From NCBI RefSeq assembly GCF_000473085.1, contig NZ_AXBA01000016.1, positions 89,740 to 153,739 of the forward strand: 64,000 bases of DNA, in the 5' to 3' direction. The notes under the pieces were generated by a model, which worked only from the letters and a program-made list of their open reading frames with translations, did not search any database and was not told the DNA's origin. The stretch is from Azorhizobium doebereinerae UFLA1-100. GTDB lineage: Bacteria > Pseudomonadota > Alphaproteobacteria > Rhizobiales > Xanthobacteraceae. Of this stretch, positions 10,694-19,129 are shown in pieces; position 1 is the first letter of the stretch, and each line of letters opens with the position of its first letter. The position numbers were made by a program, and so were the translations under genes.

Positions 10694-11440
10694 GCCGCCT
10701 TCCTCCGCTTCATGAGGCGCGCGCCCACATAGGCCAGCGTGCCGCCGCCGACGCCGCCGATCATCAGGTCCATGCCGCCGCCGAGCCCCGCCACCAGCGG
10801 CGCCGAGACGAGGCCGAAGCCGAGCGCCATCCAGTCCAGCGCCGTGCGCGAGCCGCGCACCATGAGGATGGTGAAGGAGGCCGGCGTCAGGAACAGCAGC
10901 GCCCCGGCCAGCGGCGCCGGCAGCCCGCCGGCCAGTTCGAAGCCGATCCAGGTGGAAAGCGTGCTCACCCCCACATAGACATTGCCCATGCCCAGCATGT
11001 AGGGCAGCCGCCCCTCCGCCGGCACCTTGGGCAGCAGGCGCATGCCCTCCACCCACATGGTCATGGCCACATAATGGGAAGACCAGATCTCCGCCCAGAC
11101 GGAACGGTGCCGTCCGCGGGCCACGGGCGCCAGCGCCACCACCATGGGCAGCAGGCGGATGGAGGACAGGCCCACTGCCAGCGCGATGGCCGGCAGGGCG
11201 GTGCCCGCCGCCAGTCCGCCGACGAGAATCACCTGGGCCGGCAGGGCCCAGATGAGGATCGTGGAGAGCATGCCGGGCAGCAGCGGAAAGCCGACCCCTT
11301 GCAGCAGGCCGCCGAAGCCGATGTAGGAGGCGATGAGCACCAGCAGAGGAACGGAAACCGCCCCCCCGCATGCCCTGGAGCGCCCAATAGGGCCAGCCAT
11401 GGAGCGCGGGCGGGCTCGGCTCGGAAGTGGTGTCAAGCAT
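10690..11440 (-). CDS. azlC: AzlC-family branched-chain amino acid permease, frameshifted in a G7 run
   Basis: Large subunit of an AzlCD exporter with several membrane helices. The gene is split between two frames. The ATG at 11440 gives a sensible N-terminus (MLDTTSEPS, then HGWPYWALQGMRG). The conserved body (VSVPLLVLIASYIGFGGL onward) is read one base away and runs to the stop at 10690. The switch point is a run of seven G on the minus strand (11361-11367). With six G the two parts join as GMRGAVSVPLL, giving about 249 residues. This is either a sequencing error in a homopolymer or a real slippage mutation. The end overlaps azlD by four bases. Confidence 0.8.
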
Positions 11441-11700
11441 GGGCGCGGCTTCGGGGATGGGCGGCGGAGATGCCGCTGGGGGATGCCTCTCCTGTAGCAT
11501 CCGGGCACCGGCGGCGGGAGCCATCGTGACGCATGGCTCGCGGCCCGGCCTTGCGGCGGGGCCCGAAGGGCGCTCCGGTGTCGCTCGCGGCGCCCAGGGG
11601 CATTCCGCGCCGGATCGCCTCAAGGCAGCGCGGTCAGGCGGCCGCCGATATGCTAGGGCACGCGCGGTGCAAATCGCGCTGCTCCGGAGACCCGCCGTCC

Positions 11701-13101
11701 GTGCATGTGGTGCCCCTCGCCTATGACGACCCCGTCCGGCTGTTCCACGCCTTCGCCGGCGATCCCATGGCGGCGCTGCTGCACAGCGCGGCGGCGGATA
11801 CCGGGCGCGGGCGCTATTCCTATATCGCCGCCGAGCCGTTCACGGTGCTGCGGGCAGACGCGACGGGCACCACGCGCGACGGACGCCCGGTGGCGGGCGA
11901 TCCCCTCACCGTTCTGGCGCAGGCGCTCGCCGCCCATGCCCTGCCCGGCGATGCCCCGGTGCCGTTCGCCGGCGGGGCGATCGGCTTCCTGTCCTATGAG
12001 ATGGGGCGCCACCTGGAGCGGCTGCCCGCGCCGCGCCCGGGCCTGCCGATCCCCGACATGGTGATGGGTCTCTATGATCTGGTGATCGCCTTCGACCATG
12101 CCGAGCGGCGGGCCTTTCTGCTCAGTTCCGGCCTGCCGGAGCGCACGGCCGAGGCGCGGGCGCGGCGGGCATCGGAGCGGGCGGACGCGCTGCTGAGGCG
12201 CCTCGATGCCCTGCCCGTGGAAGCGCCCCCGCTCGACTGGAGCGCCGTGTCGCGCTGGACGCCGGACCTGCCGCGCGCCGAGGTGGAAGCCCGCATCGCC
12301 CGCACGGTGGCCTATATCCATGCCGGCGACGTCTTCCAGGCCAACATCACCCAGCGCTTCAGCGCGCCGCGCCCGCCCGGCCTCTCCGATCTCGACCTCT
12401 ACCGCCGGCTGTGCGCCCTGAGCCCGGCGCCCTTCTCCGCGCTGCTCGCCTGCGGGCCGGACCTTGCCGTCATCAGCGCCTCGCCGGAGCGCTTCCTGCG
12501 GCTGGAGGCGGACGGCACGGTGGAGACGCGGCCCATCAAGGGCACGCGGCCGCGCGGCCGCACGGCTGCGGAGGACGCCGCGCTCGCCGCCGCGCTCCTC
12601 GCCAGCGCCAAGGACCGGGCCGAGAATCTGATGATCGTGGACCTGATGCGCAACGACCTCGGCCGTGTGTCACGGCTCGCCAGCGTACGGGTGCCGCAGC
12701 TCTGCGCGCTGGAGAGCTTCGCCTCGGTGCATCACCTGGTGTCCGAGGTGCGCGCGCGGCTGCGGCCGGGCCTCGGCGCGGTGGACCTGCTGCGCGCCTG
12801 CTTTCCCGGCGGCTCCATCACCGGCGCGCCCAAGGTGCGGGCCATGGAGATCATCCACGAGCTGGAGCCGGAGCCCCGCGGCGTCTATTGCGGCGCCATC
12901 GCCTGGATCGGCTTCGACGGCGCCATGGACAGCTCCATCGTCATCCGCACCCTCACCCGCTGCGGCGACACGCTGGTGGCGCAGGCGGGCGGTGGCATCG
13001 TCGCGGACAGCGACCCCGCCGCCGAATATGAGGAAAGCCTCACCAAGATCGCGCCGCTGCTCCAGGCTGTAACGGGAGAGAGACCATGCATGTCTGGCTG
13101 A
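11701..13101 (+). CDS. pabB: Aminodeoxychorismate synthase component I
   Basis: Converts chorismate and ammonia to 4-amino-4-deoxychorismate in p-aminobenzoate and folate synthesis. The chorismate-binding domain fills the C-terminal 260 residues, with DVFQANITQRF, ETRPIKGTRPRG, MIVDLMRNDLGR and the terminal GGGIVADSDPAAEYEE. The start is uncertain. GTG at 11701, 12 bases after a GGAG, gives about 466 residues; GTG at 11707 and an ATG at 11650 are alternatives. It overlaps pabC by 16 bases, so the two are coupled. No glutaminase subunit (pabA) is nearby. Confidence 0.92.
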   Translation: MHVVPLAYDDPVRLFHAFAGDPMAALLHSAAADTGRGRYSYIAAEPFTVLRADATGTTRDGRPVAGDPLTVLAQALAAHALPGDAPVPFAGGAIGFLSYEMGRHLERLPAPRPGLPIPDMVMGLYDLVIAFDHAERRAFLLSSGLPERTAEARARRASERADALLRRLDALPVEAPPLDWSAVSRWTPDLPRAEVEARIARTVAYIHAGDVFQANITQRFSAPRPPGLSDLDLYRRLCALSPAPFSALLACGPDLAVISASPERFLRLEADGTVETRPIKGTRPRGRTAAEDAALAAALLASAKDRAENLMIVDLMRNDLGRVSRLASVRVPQLCALESFASVHHLVSEVRARLRPGLGAVDLLRACFPGGSITGAPKVRAMEIIHELEPEPRGVYCGAIAWIGFDGAMDSSIVIRTLTRCGDTLVAQAGGGIVADSDPAAEYEESLTKIAPLLQAVTGERPCMSG

Positions 13102-13874
13102 ACGGCGCCCTGGTGGACGCGGCCGCCGCCCGCATCGCCCCCGGCGACCGGGGCTTCACCTTGGGCGACGGCCTGTTCGAGACGCTGGCCGTGCGGCACG
13201 GCGCGCCGCGGCGACTGGAAGCCCATCTGGCCCGGCTGGCGGAGGGTGCGCGGGTGATCGGCCTCCCGCTCCCGGTCTTCGACCTGCCGGCCATCACCGC
13301 CGCCCTGCTTGAGGCGAACGGCCTTGCCGACGCCGTGCTGCGCCTCACCGTGACCCGCGGCGAAGGACCGCGCGGCGTGCTGCCACCGGCCGCGCCCGCC
13401 CCGACGCTGCTGGTCACCGCCGCCGCCCTCGCCCCGCCCGCCGGCCCGGCGCGGCTGTGCGTGGCGCGCGTCACCCGGCGCAACGAGCACTCCCCGCTCG
13501 CTCGCATCAAGTCTTTGAACTATCTGGATAATATCCTCGCCCGCCAAGAGGCGCAGCAGCGCGGGTGCGACGACGCTTTGCTGCTCAACACACGGGGGCG
13601 GGTGGCGGAAAGCACCATCGCCAACCTGTTCGTGGTGCACGACGGCGCGTTGCTGACGCCGCCGGTGGCGGATGGCGCCCTGCCCGGCGTGATGCGCGCC
13701 GACCTGCTGGCGCGCGGCGCGCGGGAAGCCCCGCTGACGCTGGAGGATCTGGCCCAGGCCAGCGAGATCTTCCTCACCTCCAGCCTCGGCATCCGCCCGG
13801 TGGCGGCGGTGGACGACGCCACCTTCGTCGCCCATCCGGTGGCGGACCGGCTGCAAGCGGAGCTGATGCCATGA
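13086..13874 (+). CDS. pabC: Aminodeoxychorismate lyase / class IV aminotransferase
   Basis: PLP enzyme of fold type IV, 262 residues. Next to pabB it most likely cleaves aminodeoxychorismate to p-aminobenzoate and pyruvate. GDRGFTLGDGLFETL at 20-34 and the PLP lysine Lys142 in RIKSLNYLDN are present, with the ESTIANLFVV block further on. Class IV members also include branched-chain and D-amino-acid aminotransferases; gene context decides the call. The start lies inside pabB, and its stop shares ATGA with the next gene. Confidence 0.88.
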   Translation: MHVWLNGALVDAAAARIAPGDRGFTLGDGLFETLAVRHGAPRRLEAHLARLAEGARVIGLPLPVFDLPAITAALLEANGLADAVLRLTVTRGEGPRGVLPPAAPAPTLLVTAAALAPPAGPARLCVARVTRRNEHSPLARIKSLNYLDNILARQEAQQRGCDDALLLNTRGRVAESTIANLFVVHDGALLTPPVADGALPGVMRADLLARGAREAPLTLEDLAQASEIFLTSSLGIRPVAAVDDATFVAHPVADRLQAELMP

Positions 13875-14485
13875 GCTTTCCCATGCTCGACTTGCCCTAT
13901 TCGCCGCCGCCCGAGGACCTCGCGGGTCCGCGTGTCCGCCTGCGGCAATGGCGGCCGGAGGATCGCGAGGGCCTGGCCGCCATGCAGGCGGACCCCGTGG
14001 TGATGGAGCATCTGATGCCGGTGCCGGACCGCGCCGCCAGCGATGCCGTGGCGGACCGCATCACCCGGCATTTCGCCGAACACGGCTTCGGCCTGTGGGT
14101 GATCGAGGTGCCCGGCGTGGCGCCCTTCATCGGCTATACCGGGCTGGTGCACGTGCCTTATGCCGCCGCCTTCACCCCGGCGGTGGAGATCGGCTGGCGC
14201 ATCCAGAAGCGCTTCTGGGGCCGGGGCTATGTGACCGAGGCCGCCCGCCTCAGCCTGAGGGACGGCTTCGGCCGGCTCGGGCTGGCCGAGGTCATCGCCC
14301 TCACCGTGCCCGCCAACGCGCGCTCGCAGGCGGTGATGCGGCGCCTCAACATGACCCACGACCCGCGCGAGAATTTCGACCACCCCCTCGTGCCGGCGGG
14401 CCACCGGCTGCGCCGCCACGTCCTCTACCGCCTCACCCGCGCTGCGTTCGAGGGCGGCGCGGAAGAGGCGGCAACAGGCGGCTGA
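13871..14485 (+). CDS. GNAT-family N-acetyltransferase
   Basis: Probable acetyl-CoA-dependent acetyltransferase of 204 residues, of the RimJ/RimL type. It shows RVRLRQWRPEDREG near the N-terminus, EIGWRIQKRFWGRGYVTEAA as the acetyl-CoA-binding block, and ALTVPANARSQAVMRRLNM, typical of motif B. The ATG overlaps the pabC stop by four bases (ATGA), so it is coupled to the folate genes. Substrate unknown. Confidence 0.88.
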   Translation: MSFPMLDLPYSPPPEDLAGPRVRLRQWRPEDREGLAAMQADPVVMEHLMPVPDRAASDAVADRITRHFAEHGFGLWVIEVPGVAPFIGYTGLVHVPYAAAFTPAVEIGWRIQKRFWGRGYVTEAARLSLRDGFGRLGLAEVIALTVPANARSQAVMRRLNMTHDPRENFDHPLVPAGHRLRRHVLYRLTRAAFEGGAEEAATGG

Positions 14486-14499
14486 CGGGACGCGCCCGC

Positions 14500-15096
14500 T
14501 CAGCCGAACGAGACGGAGAGGATACGCCGCGTATCCGGCGTCACCTGGATGTTGACCCGGTTCGAGCGCCAGTCGAGCGTCAGCGGATCGCCGGGATGGT
14601 AAACTCGCAATTCCTTGCCGATCAGCGTGGAAACCGCATCGGCCGGGGACGCGGCGGGACCGGGCGGGAACAGATCCGGCAGGCCGTCCCCCAGATCCGC
14701 CAGCGCCAGCGGCCAGGGCACCCAGCGGTCGGACAGCACCTTCGCGTCTCCGGCGCCGCCCCCCTCGAAGGTCGCTTCCAGCGCGTTCATCCGGGCATGG
14801 ATGCGCACGCCCAGCAAAGGCGCATCCGGGCCCCAATAGGTGGCGGGATCGCGGTCGATCAGCACCTCCGCCGTCACCGGGACGATCACCTGGGAGACGA
14901 TCCCCACGGGCTCGTCGGCCGTGAAGTCGAAGTCCTGGACCCCGTCCTTAGGCGGGGCGATGTAGAACCACGGATTGAGCGCAGGGTTGCGCCACCCCGA
15001 CGTCGGCACATGCCCGGTGGCAACGAGATGGATCTTCGGCGGATGGCTCTTCAGGACGGCGAGATGCACGGCCGTCACTTCCAGAATGCGTTGCAT
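14500..15096 (-). CDS. Protein with a C-terminal peptidase inhibitor I78-like domain
   Basis: About 198 residues, starting MQRILEV at 15096; an upstream in-frame start at 15162 is possible but adds unremarkable sequence. The last 45 residues (LIGKELRVYHPGDPLTLDWR and on, with NIQV before the end) resemble the I78 inhibitor fold, whose members block serine proteases. The N-terminal 110 residues (ATGHVPTSGWRNP, GIVSQVIVPVTAEVLIDRDP) match nothing I recognise. No signal peptide is seen, unlike typical exported I78 proteins. It is convergent with the GNAT gene. Domain call moderate, function unknown. Confidence 0.7.
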   Translation of the reverse strand: MQRILEVTAVHLAVLKSHPPKIHLVATGHVPTSGWRNPALNPWFYIAPPKDGVQDFDFTADEPVGIVSQVIVPVTAEVLIDRDPATYWGPDAPLLGVRIHARMNALEATFEGGGAGDAKVLSDRWVPWPLALADLGDGLPDLFPPGPAASPADAVSTLIGKELRVYHPGDPLTLDWRSNRVNIQVTPDTRRILSVSFG

Positions 15097-15215
15097 GCAA
15101 GACCCCCAGGCGGCGGATGCCGGCCGCATGCTGTCACCCTGCCTCAAGGGAAACAATCTCAATCTCAGGGCATCACTATAACTTCACGCAATCCAGGGTG
15201 GCGTTCGCGTATATG

Positions 15216-15237
15216 AAAAGGGCGGCCGAAGCCGCCC
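15216..15237 (-). terminator. Rho-independent terminator of clpA
   Basis: On the minus strand GGGCGGC (15231-15237) pairs with GCCGCCC (15220-15226) across a TTCG loop, followed by TTTT (15216-15219). It lies about 35 bases after the clpA stop. Confidence 0.9.
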
Positions 15238-15271
15238 CGTTCGATCCCATGGTCCGCATGCCGGATGTGGC

Positions 15272-17737
15272 TCAGGCCTTCACCAGCGGCACCTTCGGCA
15301 CATGGCTGCCGCGACGCGGGCCGCCCGAGGGACCGCCCGACTTCGGGCTGCCCTTGGGGCCGGGCTTGCCGTTGTCCTTGGCGGTGCGGGGGGCGGCCCG
15401 CTTGCGCGGCGCCCGCTTGACCGCCACCGGCTTGATCTTGTCCGGCTTCGGCGTGATCGGGCCATCCTGATAGTCGAAGCCGAGCTTGCTGTCGCGGCCC
15501 TCGCCCTCGACCACCACCAGCACGTGGCCGCCATTCTTCAGCCGGCCGAACAGCACCTCGTCCGCCAGCGGCGTCTTGATGTACTCCTGGATCACCCGGC
15601 CCATGGGGCGGGCGCCCATCTGCTCGTCATAGCCCTTCTCCACCAGCCACTGCGTGGCCTCGTCGGACAGGCCGATGGTCACGTTGCGGTCGGCGAGCTG
15701 GGCTTCCAGCTGGAGCACGAACTTCTCCACCACCAGGCCGATCACGTCGGTCGAGAGGTGGGCGAAGGTGATGACCGAGTCGAGCCGGTTGCGGAATTCC
15801 GGCGCGAAGGTGCGGTTGATGGCCTCGATGTCGTCGCCTTCCCGCTTGTTGCGGGTGAAGCCGTAGGCCGCCTTGGACAGGTCCGCGGCGCCCGCGTTCG
15901 TGGTCATGATGAGGATCACGTTGCGGAAATCCACCGACTTGCCGTTGTGGTCGGTGAGCTTCCCGTGGTCCATGACCTGGAGCAGGATGTTGAACAGGTC
16001 CGGATGGGCCTTCTCGATCTCGTCCAGCAGCAGCACGCAATGCGGGGTCTGGTCGACGCCGTCGGTCAAAAGGCCGCCCTGGTCGAAGCCCACGTAGCCG
16101 GGAGGGGCGCCGATGAGCCGGGAGACCGTGTGGCGCTCCATATATTCCGACATGTCGAAGCGCAGCAGGTTCACCCCCAGGATGGAGGCGAGCTGCTTGG
16201 CCACTTCCGTCTTGCCGACGCCGGTGGGGCCGGAGAACAGGTAGGAGCCGATCGGCTTCTCCGGCTCGCGCAGGCCCGCCCGGGCGAGCTTGATGGAGGC
16301 CGCCAGCGCCTCGATGGCCTTGTCCTGGCCGTAGACCACCCGCTTCAGGGTCGTCTCCAGGTTGGACAGCATCTCGGTATCGTCCTTGGAGACGGACTTC
16401 GGCGGGATCCGCGCCATGGTGGCGACGGTGGCCTCGATCTCCTTGAGGCCGATGGTCTTCTTGCGCCGCGCCTCGGGCAGCAGCATCTGCGCCGCGCCGC
16501 TCTCGTCGATCACGTCGATCGCCTTGTCCGGCAGCTTGCGGTCGTGGATGTAGCGGGCGGAGAGTTCCACCGCGGCCTTGATGGCCTCGTTGGTGTAGCG
16601 CAGCTTGTGGTAGTCCTCGAAATAGGGCTTGAGCCCCTTCAGGATCTCGATGGTGTCCGGCACGGTCGGCTCGGCCACGTCGATCTTCTGGAAGCGACGG
16701 ACGAGCGCCCGGTCCTTCTCGAAATACTGGCGGTATTCCTTGTAGGTGGTCGAGCCCATGCAGCGCAGCGTGCCGGAGGCCAGCGCCGGCTTCAGCAGGT
16801 TGGAGGCATCCATCGCCCCGCCCGAGGTCGCACCGGCGCCGATCACGGTGTGGATCTCGTCGATGAACATGATGGCGTTGGGATAGGCCTCGATCTCCTT
16901 CACCACCTGCTTGAGGCGCTCCTCGAAGTCGCCGCGATAGCGGGTGCCGGCGAGCAGCGCGCCCATGTCGAGCGCGAAGATGGTGGCGGTGGCCAGCACC
17001 TCGGGCACGTCGCCATTGATGATGCGGCGCGCGAGCCCTTCCGCGATGGCGGTCTTGCCGACGCCGGGGTCGCCCACGAACAGCGGGTTGTTCTTCTGCC
17101 GGCGGCACAGCACCTGGATGGTGCGCTGGATCTCCGCATGGCGGCCGATCAGCGGGTCGATCTTGCCTTCGTGCGCCTTCTTGTTGAGGTTCACGCAATA
17201 GGCGTCGAGCGCGTCGGCCTTCTTCTTGGTGTCCTCGCCGGACTTGGTCTCGGTCTCCTCCTCGGCACCGCGGACCGGGCGGCTCTCGGACATGCCGGCA
17301 CGCTTGGCGATGCCGTGGGAGATGTAGTTGACCGCGTCGTACCGCGTCATGTCCTGCTCCTGCAGGAAATAGGCGGCATGGCTCTCGCGCTCGGCGAAGA
17401 TGGCGACCAGCACGTTGGCGCCGGTGACCTCCTCGCGGCCGGAGGACTGGACATGGATGACCGCGCGCTGGATCACGCGCTGGAAGCCGGCGGTCGGCTT
17501 GGAGTCATCCCCGCCAGTTTGGACCAGATTCTCCAGTTCCGTATCGACATATTCGACGAGATTGCGGCGCAGCTTGTCGAGATCGACGTTGCAGGCGCGC
17601 ATGACCGCGGCCGCATCCTGATCGTCCACCAGGGACAGCAGCAGATGCTCGAGCGTCGCATATTCGTGATGGCGTTCGTTGGCGAGAGCCAGTGCGCGAT
17701 GGAGCGACTGTTCGAGGCTGCGGGAAAATGTAGGCAT
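15272..17737 (-). CDS. clpA: ATP-dependent Clp protease ATP-binding subunit ClpA
   Basis: Two-ring AAA+ unfoldase for ClpP, 821 residues. The N-terminal Clp_N repeat (about 1-145) is where ClpS docks. Walker A motifs are GDPGVGKT near residue 225 and GPTGVGKT near 504. The C-terminus carries a Lys/Arg/Pro/Gly-rich tail of about 55 residues, longer than I expect for E. coli ClpA and probably disordered. The start at 17737 gives the canonical [12 protein letters not shown]; the frame is open upstream but non-coding in character. clpS lies 167 bases upstream in the same direction. Confidence 0.97.
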   Translation of the reverse strand: MPTFSRSLEQSLHRALALANERHHEYATLEHLLLSLVDDQDAAAVMRACNVDLDKLRRNLVEYVDTELENLVQTGGDDSKPTAGFQRVIQRAVIHVQSSGREEVTGANVLVAIFAERESHAAYFLQEQDMTRYDAVNYISHGIAKRAGMSESRPVRGAEEETETKSGEDTKKKADALDAYCVNLNKKAHEGKIDPLIGRHAEIQRTIQVLCRRQKNNPLFVGDPGVGKTAIAEGLARRIINGDVPEVLATATIFALDMGALLAGTRYRGDFEERLKQVVKEIEAYPNAIMFIDEIHTVIGAGATSGGAMDASNLLKPALASGTLRCMGSTTYKEYRQYFEKDRALVRRFQKIDVAEPTVPDTIEILKGLKPYFEDYHKLRYTNEAIKAAVELSARYIHDRKLPDKAIDVIDESGAAQMLLPEARRKKTIGLKEIEATVATMARIPPKSVSKDDTEMLSNLETTLKRVVYGQDKAIEALAASIKLARAGLREPEKPIGSYLFSGPTGVGKTEVAKQLASILGVNLLRFDMSEYMERHTVSRLIGAPPGYVGFDQGGLLTDGVDQTPHCVLLLDEIEKAHPDLFNILLQVMDHGKLTDHNGKSVDFRNVILIMTTNAGAADLSKAAYGFTRNKREGDDIEAINRTFAPEFRNRLDSVITFAHLSTDVIGLVVEKFVLQLEAQLADRNVTIGLSDEATQWLVEKGYDEQMGARPMGRVIQEYIKTPLADEVLFGRLKNGGHVLVVVEGEGRDSKLGFDYQDGPITPKPDKIKPVAVKRAPRKRAAPRTAKDNGKPGPKGSPKSGGPSGGPRRGSHVPKVPLVKA

Positions 17738-17904
17738 CGACACCTCTATCTCGTGCCTCGCCCGAAATCCCGGCCGGTCCGGGGACGTCGAACGTGCACG
17801 CGCTCCGTAAAACTTCGTACCGACCTCCCCCCCGCGCAAGCCCCTTAAGCAACCATAAGCGCCGGGATGAAGCGGCGGGCGTGGAAAATCCACGCACTAC
17901 CCCC

Positions 17905-18306
17905 TCATTTTTTCTCCATGACGCACTGAAGAGGATGCTGGTGCTTGCGCGCGAAATCCATCACTTGCGTGACCTTGGTCTCCGCCACTTCGTAGGTGAA
18001 GACGCCGCATTCGCCCACGCCGTGGTGGTGGACATGCAGCATGATGGTGTTGGCTTCCTCGCGGTTCTTGGAGAAGAACCGCTCCAGCACATGCACCACA
18101 AATTCCATGGGGGTGTAGTCGTCGTTCAGCAGCAGCACGCGATACAGGCTGGGCCGCTTGACCTGCGGCTTGGTGCGCGTGATCACCGCGGTCCCTGGAC
18201 CGCCGTTGCCGCGACGTGTCTTGTCGTCATCCCCGGCGGCCCGTGGCCGGCGCATGGGAGAAACGGACACGTCGGAAACCATGCTTCGTACTGTCATCAT
18301 CGGCAT
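17905..18306 (-). CDS. clpS: ATP-dependent Clp protease adaptor ClpS
   Basis: Adaptor that delivers N-degron substrates to ClpA. The core [17 protein letters not shown], with the FF and [10 protein letters not shown] helices, is well conserved. The start is uncertain: ATG at 18306 gives 133 residues with a basic, poorly conserved leader; ATGs at 18282 and 18255 are alternatives. GGATAGGG upstream of 18306 is a modest ribosome-binding site. It is followed by clpA. Confidence 0.95.
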   Translation of the reverse strand: MPMMTVRSMVSDVSVSPMRRPRAAGDDDKTRRGNGGPGTAVITRTKPQVKRPSLYRVLLLNDDYTPMEFVVHVLERFFSKNREEANTIMLHVHHHGVGECGVFTYEVAETKVTQVMDFARKHQHPLQCVMEKK

Positions 18307-18496
18307 CTGCGCCCTATCCGGCCGCCGCGACCGCGAACGGTCTGCCACCATGGCGCTGGCCGAATAATAGGAAGCAGCGACCCCGAGCGCCAGAGCAACC
18401 GGGCCCGGAAGGCCGAAAAAGGCCGTCACCGCACGCGCGATGCCAGCCTGGCGAAAGGCCCGCGCGGGGCCCTTCGCTGGTCGTGACGGCGCAGGA

Positions 18497-18829
18497 TCAG
18501 CCGCGCACCTTGGCGAACGCCGCCTCGTAAGGCTTGTAGGCCTCCTTCGCGAGGCCGGCATACAGCTCGCCCAGCTTGGAGCTTTCCGCCACCAGCGCCT
18601 CGTAGGCGCCCTTGAGGTAGCTCTGCTGGATCTCGGCCGCCTGCTCGAGCGTCTTGGCGCCGAGCAGCTTCTCGAGGGTCGCCGTGCCCAGCTCGAACGA
18701 GCTCTTGGTGTAGTCCGCCACCTCGATCGCGATGGCCTGAGCGCCCTTCGACAAGGCGCCGAAGCTGGACATCGCCAGATCCACGTTTTCCTTGCCGAGC
18801 TTCTGGAAATCCACAGGTCCCTGAACCAT
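18497..18829 (-). CDS. Phasin family protein
   Basis: Polyhydroxyalkanoate granule-associated protein of 110 residues. It is helical throughout, with [19 protein letters not shown] and [27 protein letters not shown], typical of the Phasin_2 family. The ATG at 18829 has GGAGA six bases upstream. A good promoter with two palindromes lies 75-125 bases upstream, which suggests control by a repressor that senses storage granules. It is not next to other PHA genes in this window. Downstream, at 18451-18477, an imperfect hairpin lacks a T-run. Confidence 0.92.
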   Translation of the reverse strand: MVQGPVDFQKLGKENVDLAMSSFGALSKGAQAIAIEVADYTKSSFELGTATLEKLLGAKTLEQAAEIQQSYLKGAYEALVAESSKLGELYAGLAKEAYKPYEAAFAKVRG

Positions 18830-18902
18830 TGAGTGTCTCCATCCTGTTGCCGACGGACGGCCCGACGCGGACCGCCAAGCGGGATTCCCCCCCGCCGCAG
18901 GC

Positions 18903-18952
18903 AATATCGTGCACTGCACCATGAACGTCAAGTTATTTTGTGCAGCGCACAA
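18903..18952 (-). promoter_or_regulatory. Phasin promoter with two operator-like palindromes
   Basis: Minus-strand -35 TTGACG (18926-18931) and -10 GATATT (18903-18908) are 17 bases apart. A perfect palindrome GTGCA-N1-TGCAC (18909-18919) abuts the -10 inside the spacer. A second, TTGTGC-N3-GCACAA (18938-18952), lies just upstream of the -35. Both share the GTGC/GCAC core and resemble TGC/GCA-rich sites reported for the PHA-sensing repressor PhaR. Assignment to PhaR is inferred. Confidence 0.7.
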
Positions 18953-19129
18953 TATGGCATGCAATGCCAGGTTTACGCCTTAGTAACCGCCGCTTCTTAG
19001 GCTGTTTCCCCAGTCAATTCCCCTGGCAGGGTCGGCCGGCGGCAAGCGACATGTGGCAGGACACGTGGCTTGAACGTTGCCGCAATGCACCAGAGGCGCC
19101 CCCCGCGGGCCGGCAGACGGAACGGTTTC

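Noticed and set aside
15302..17848. 848-residue open frame opposite clpA
   Set aside because: Antisense to a clearly conserved gene; the product is the Leu/Gly/His/Arg-rich type produced by GC-rich codon bias on the other strand.
18451..18477. Hairpin downstream of the phasin gene as a terminator
   Set aside because: The stem has a mismatch and no T-run follows on the minus strand.
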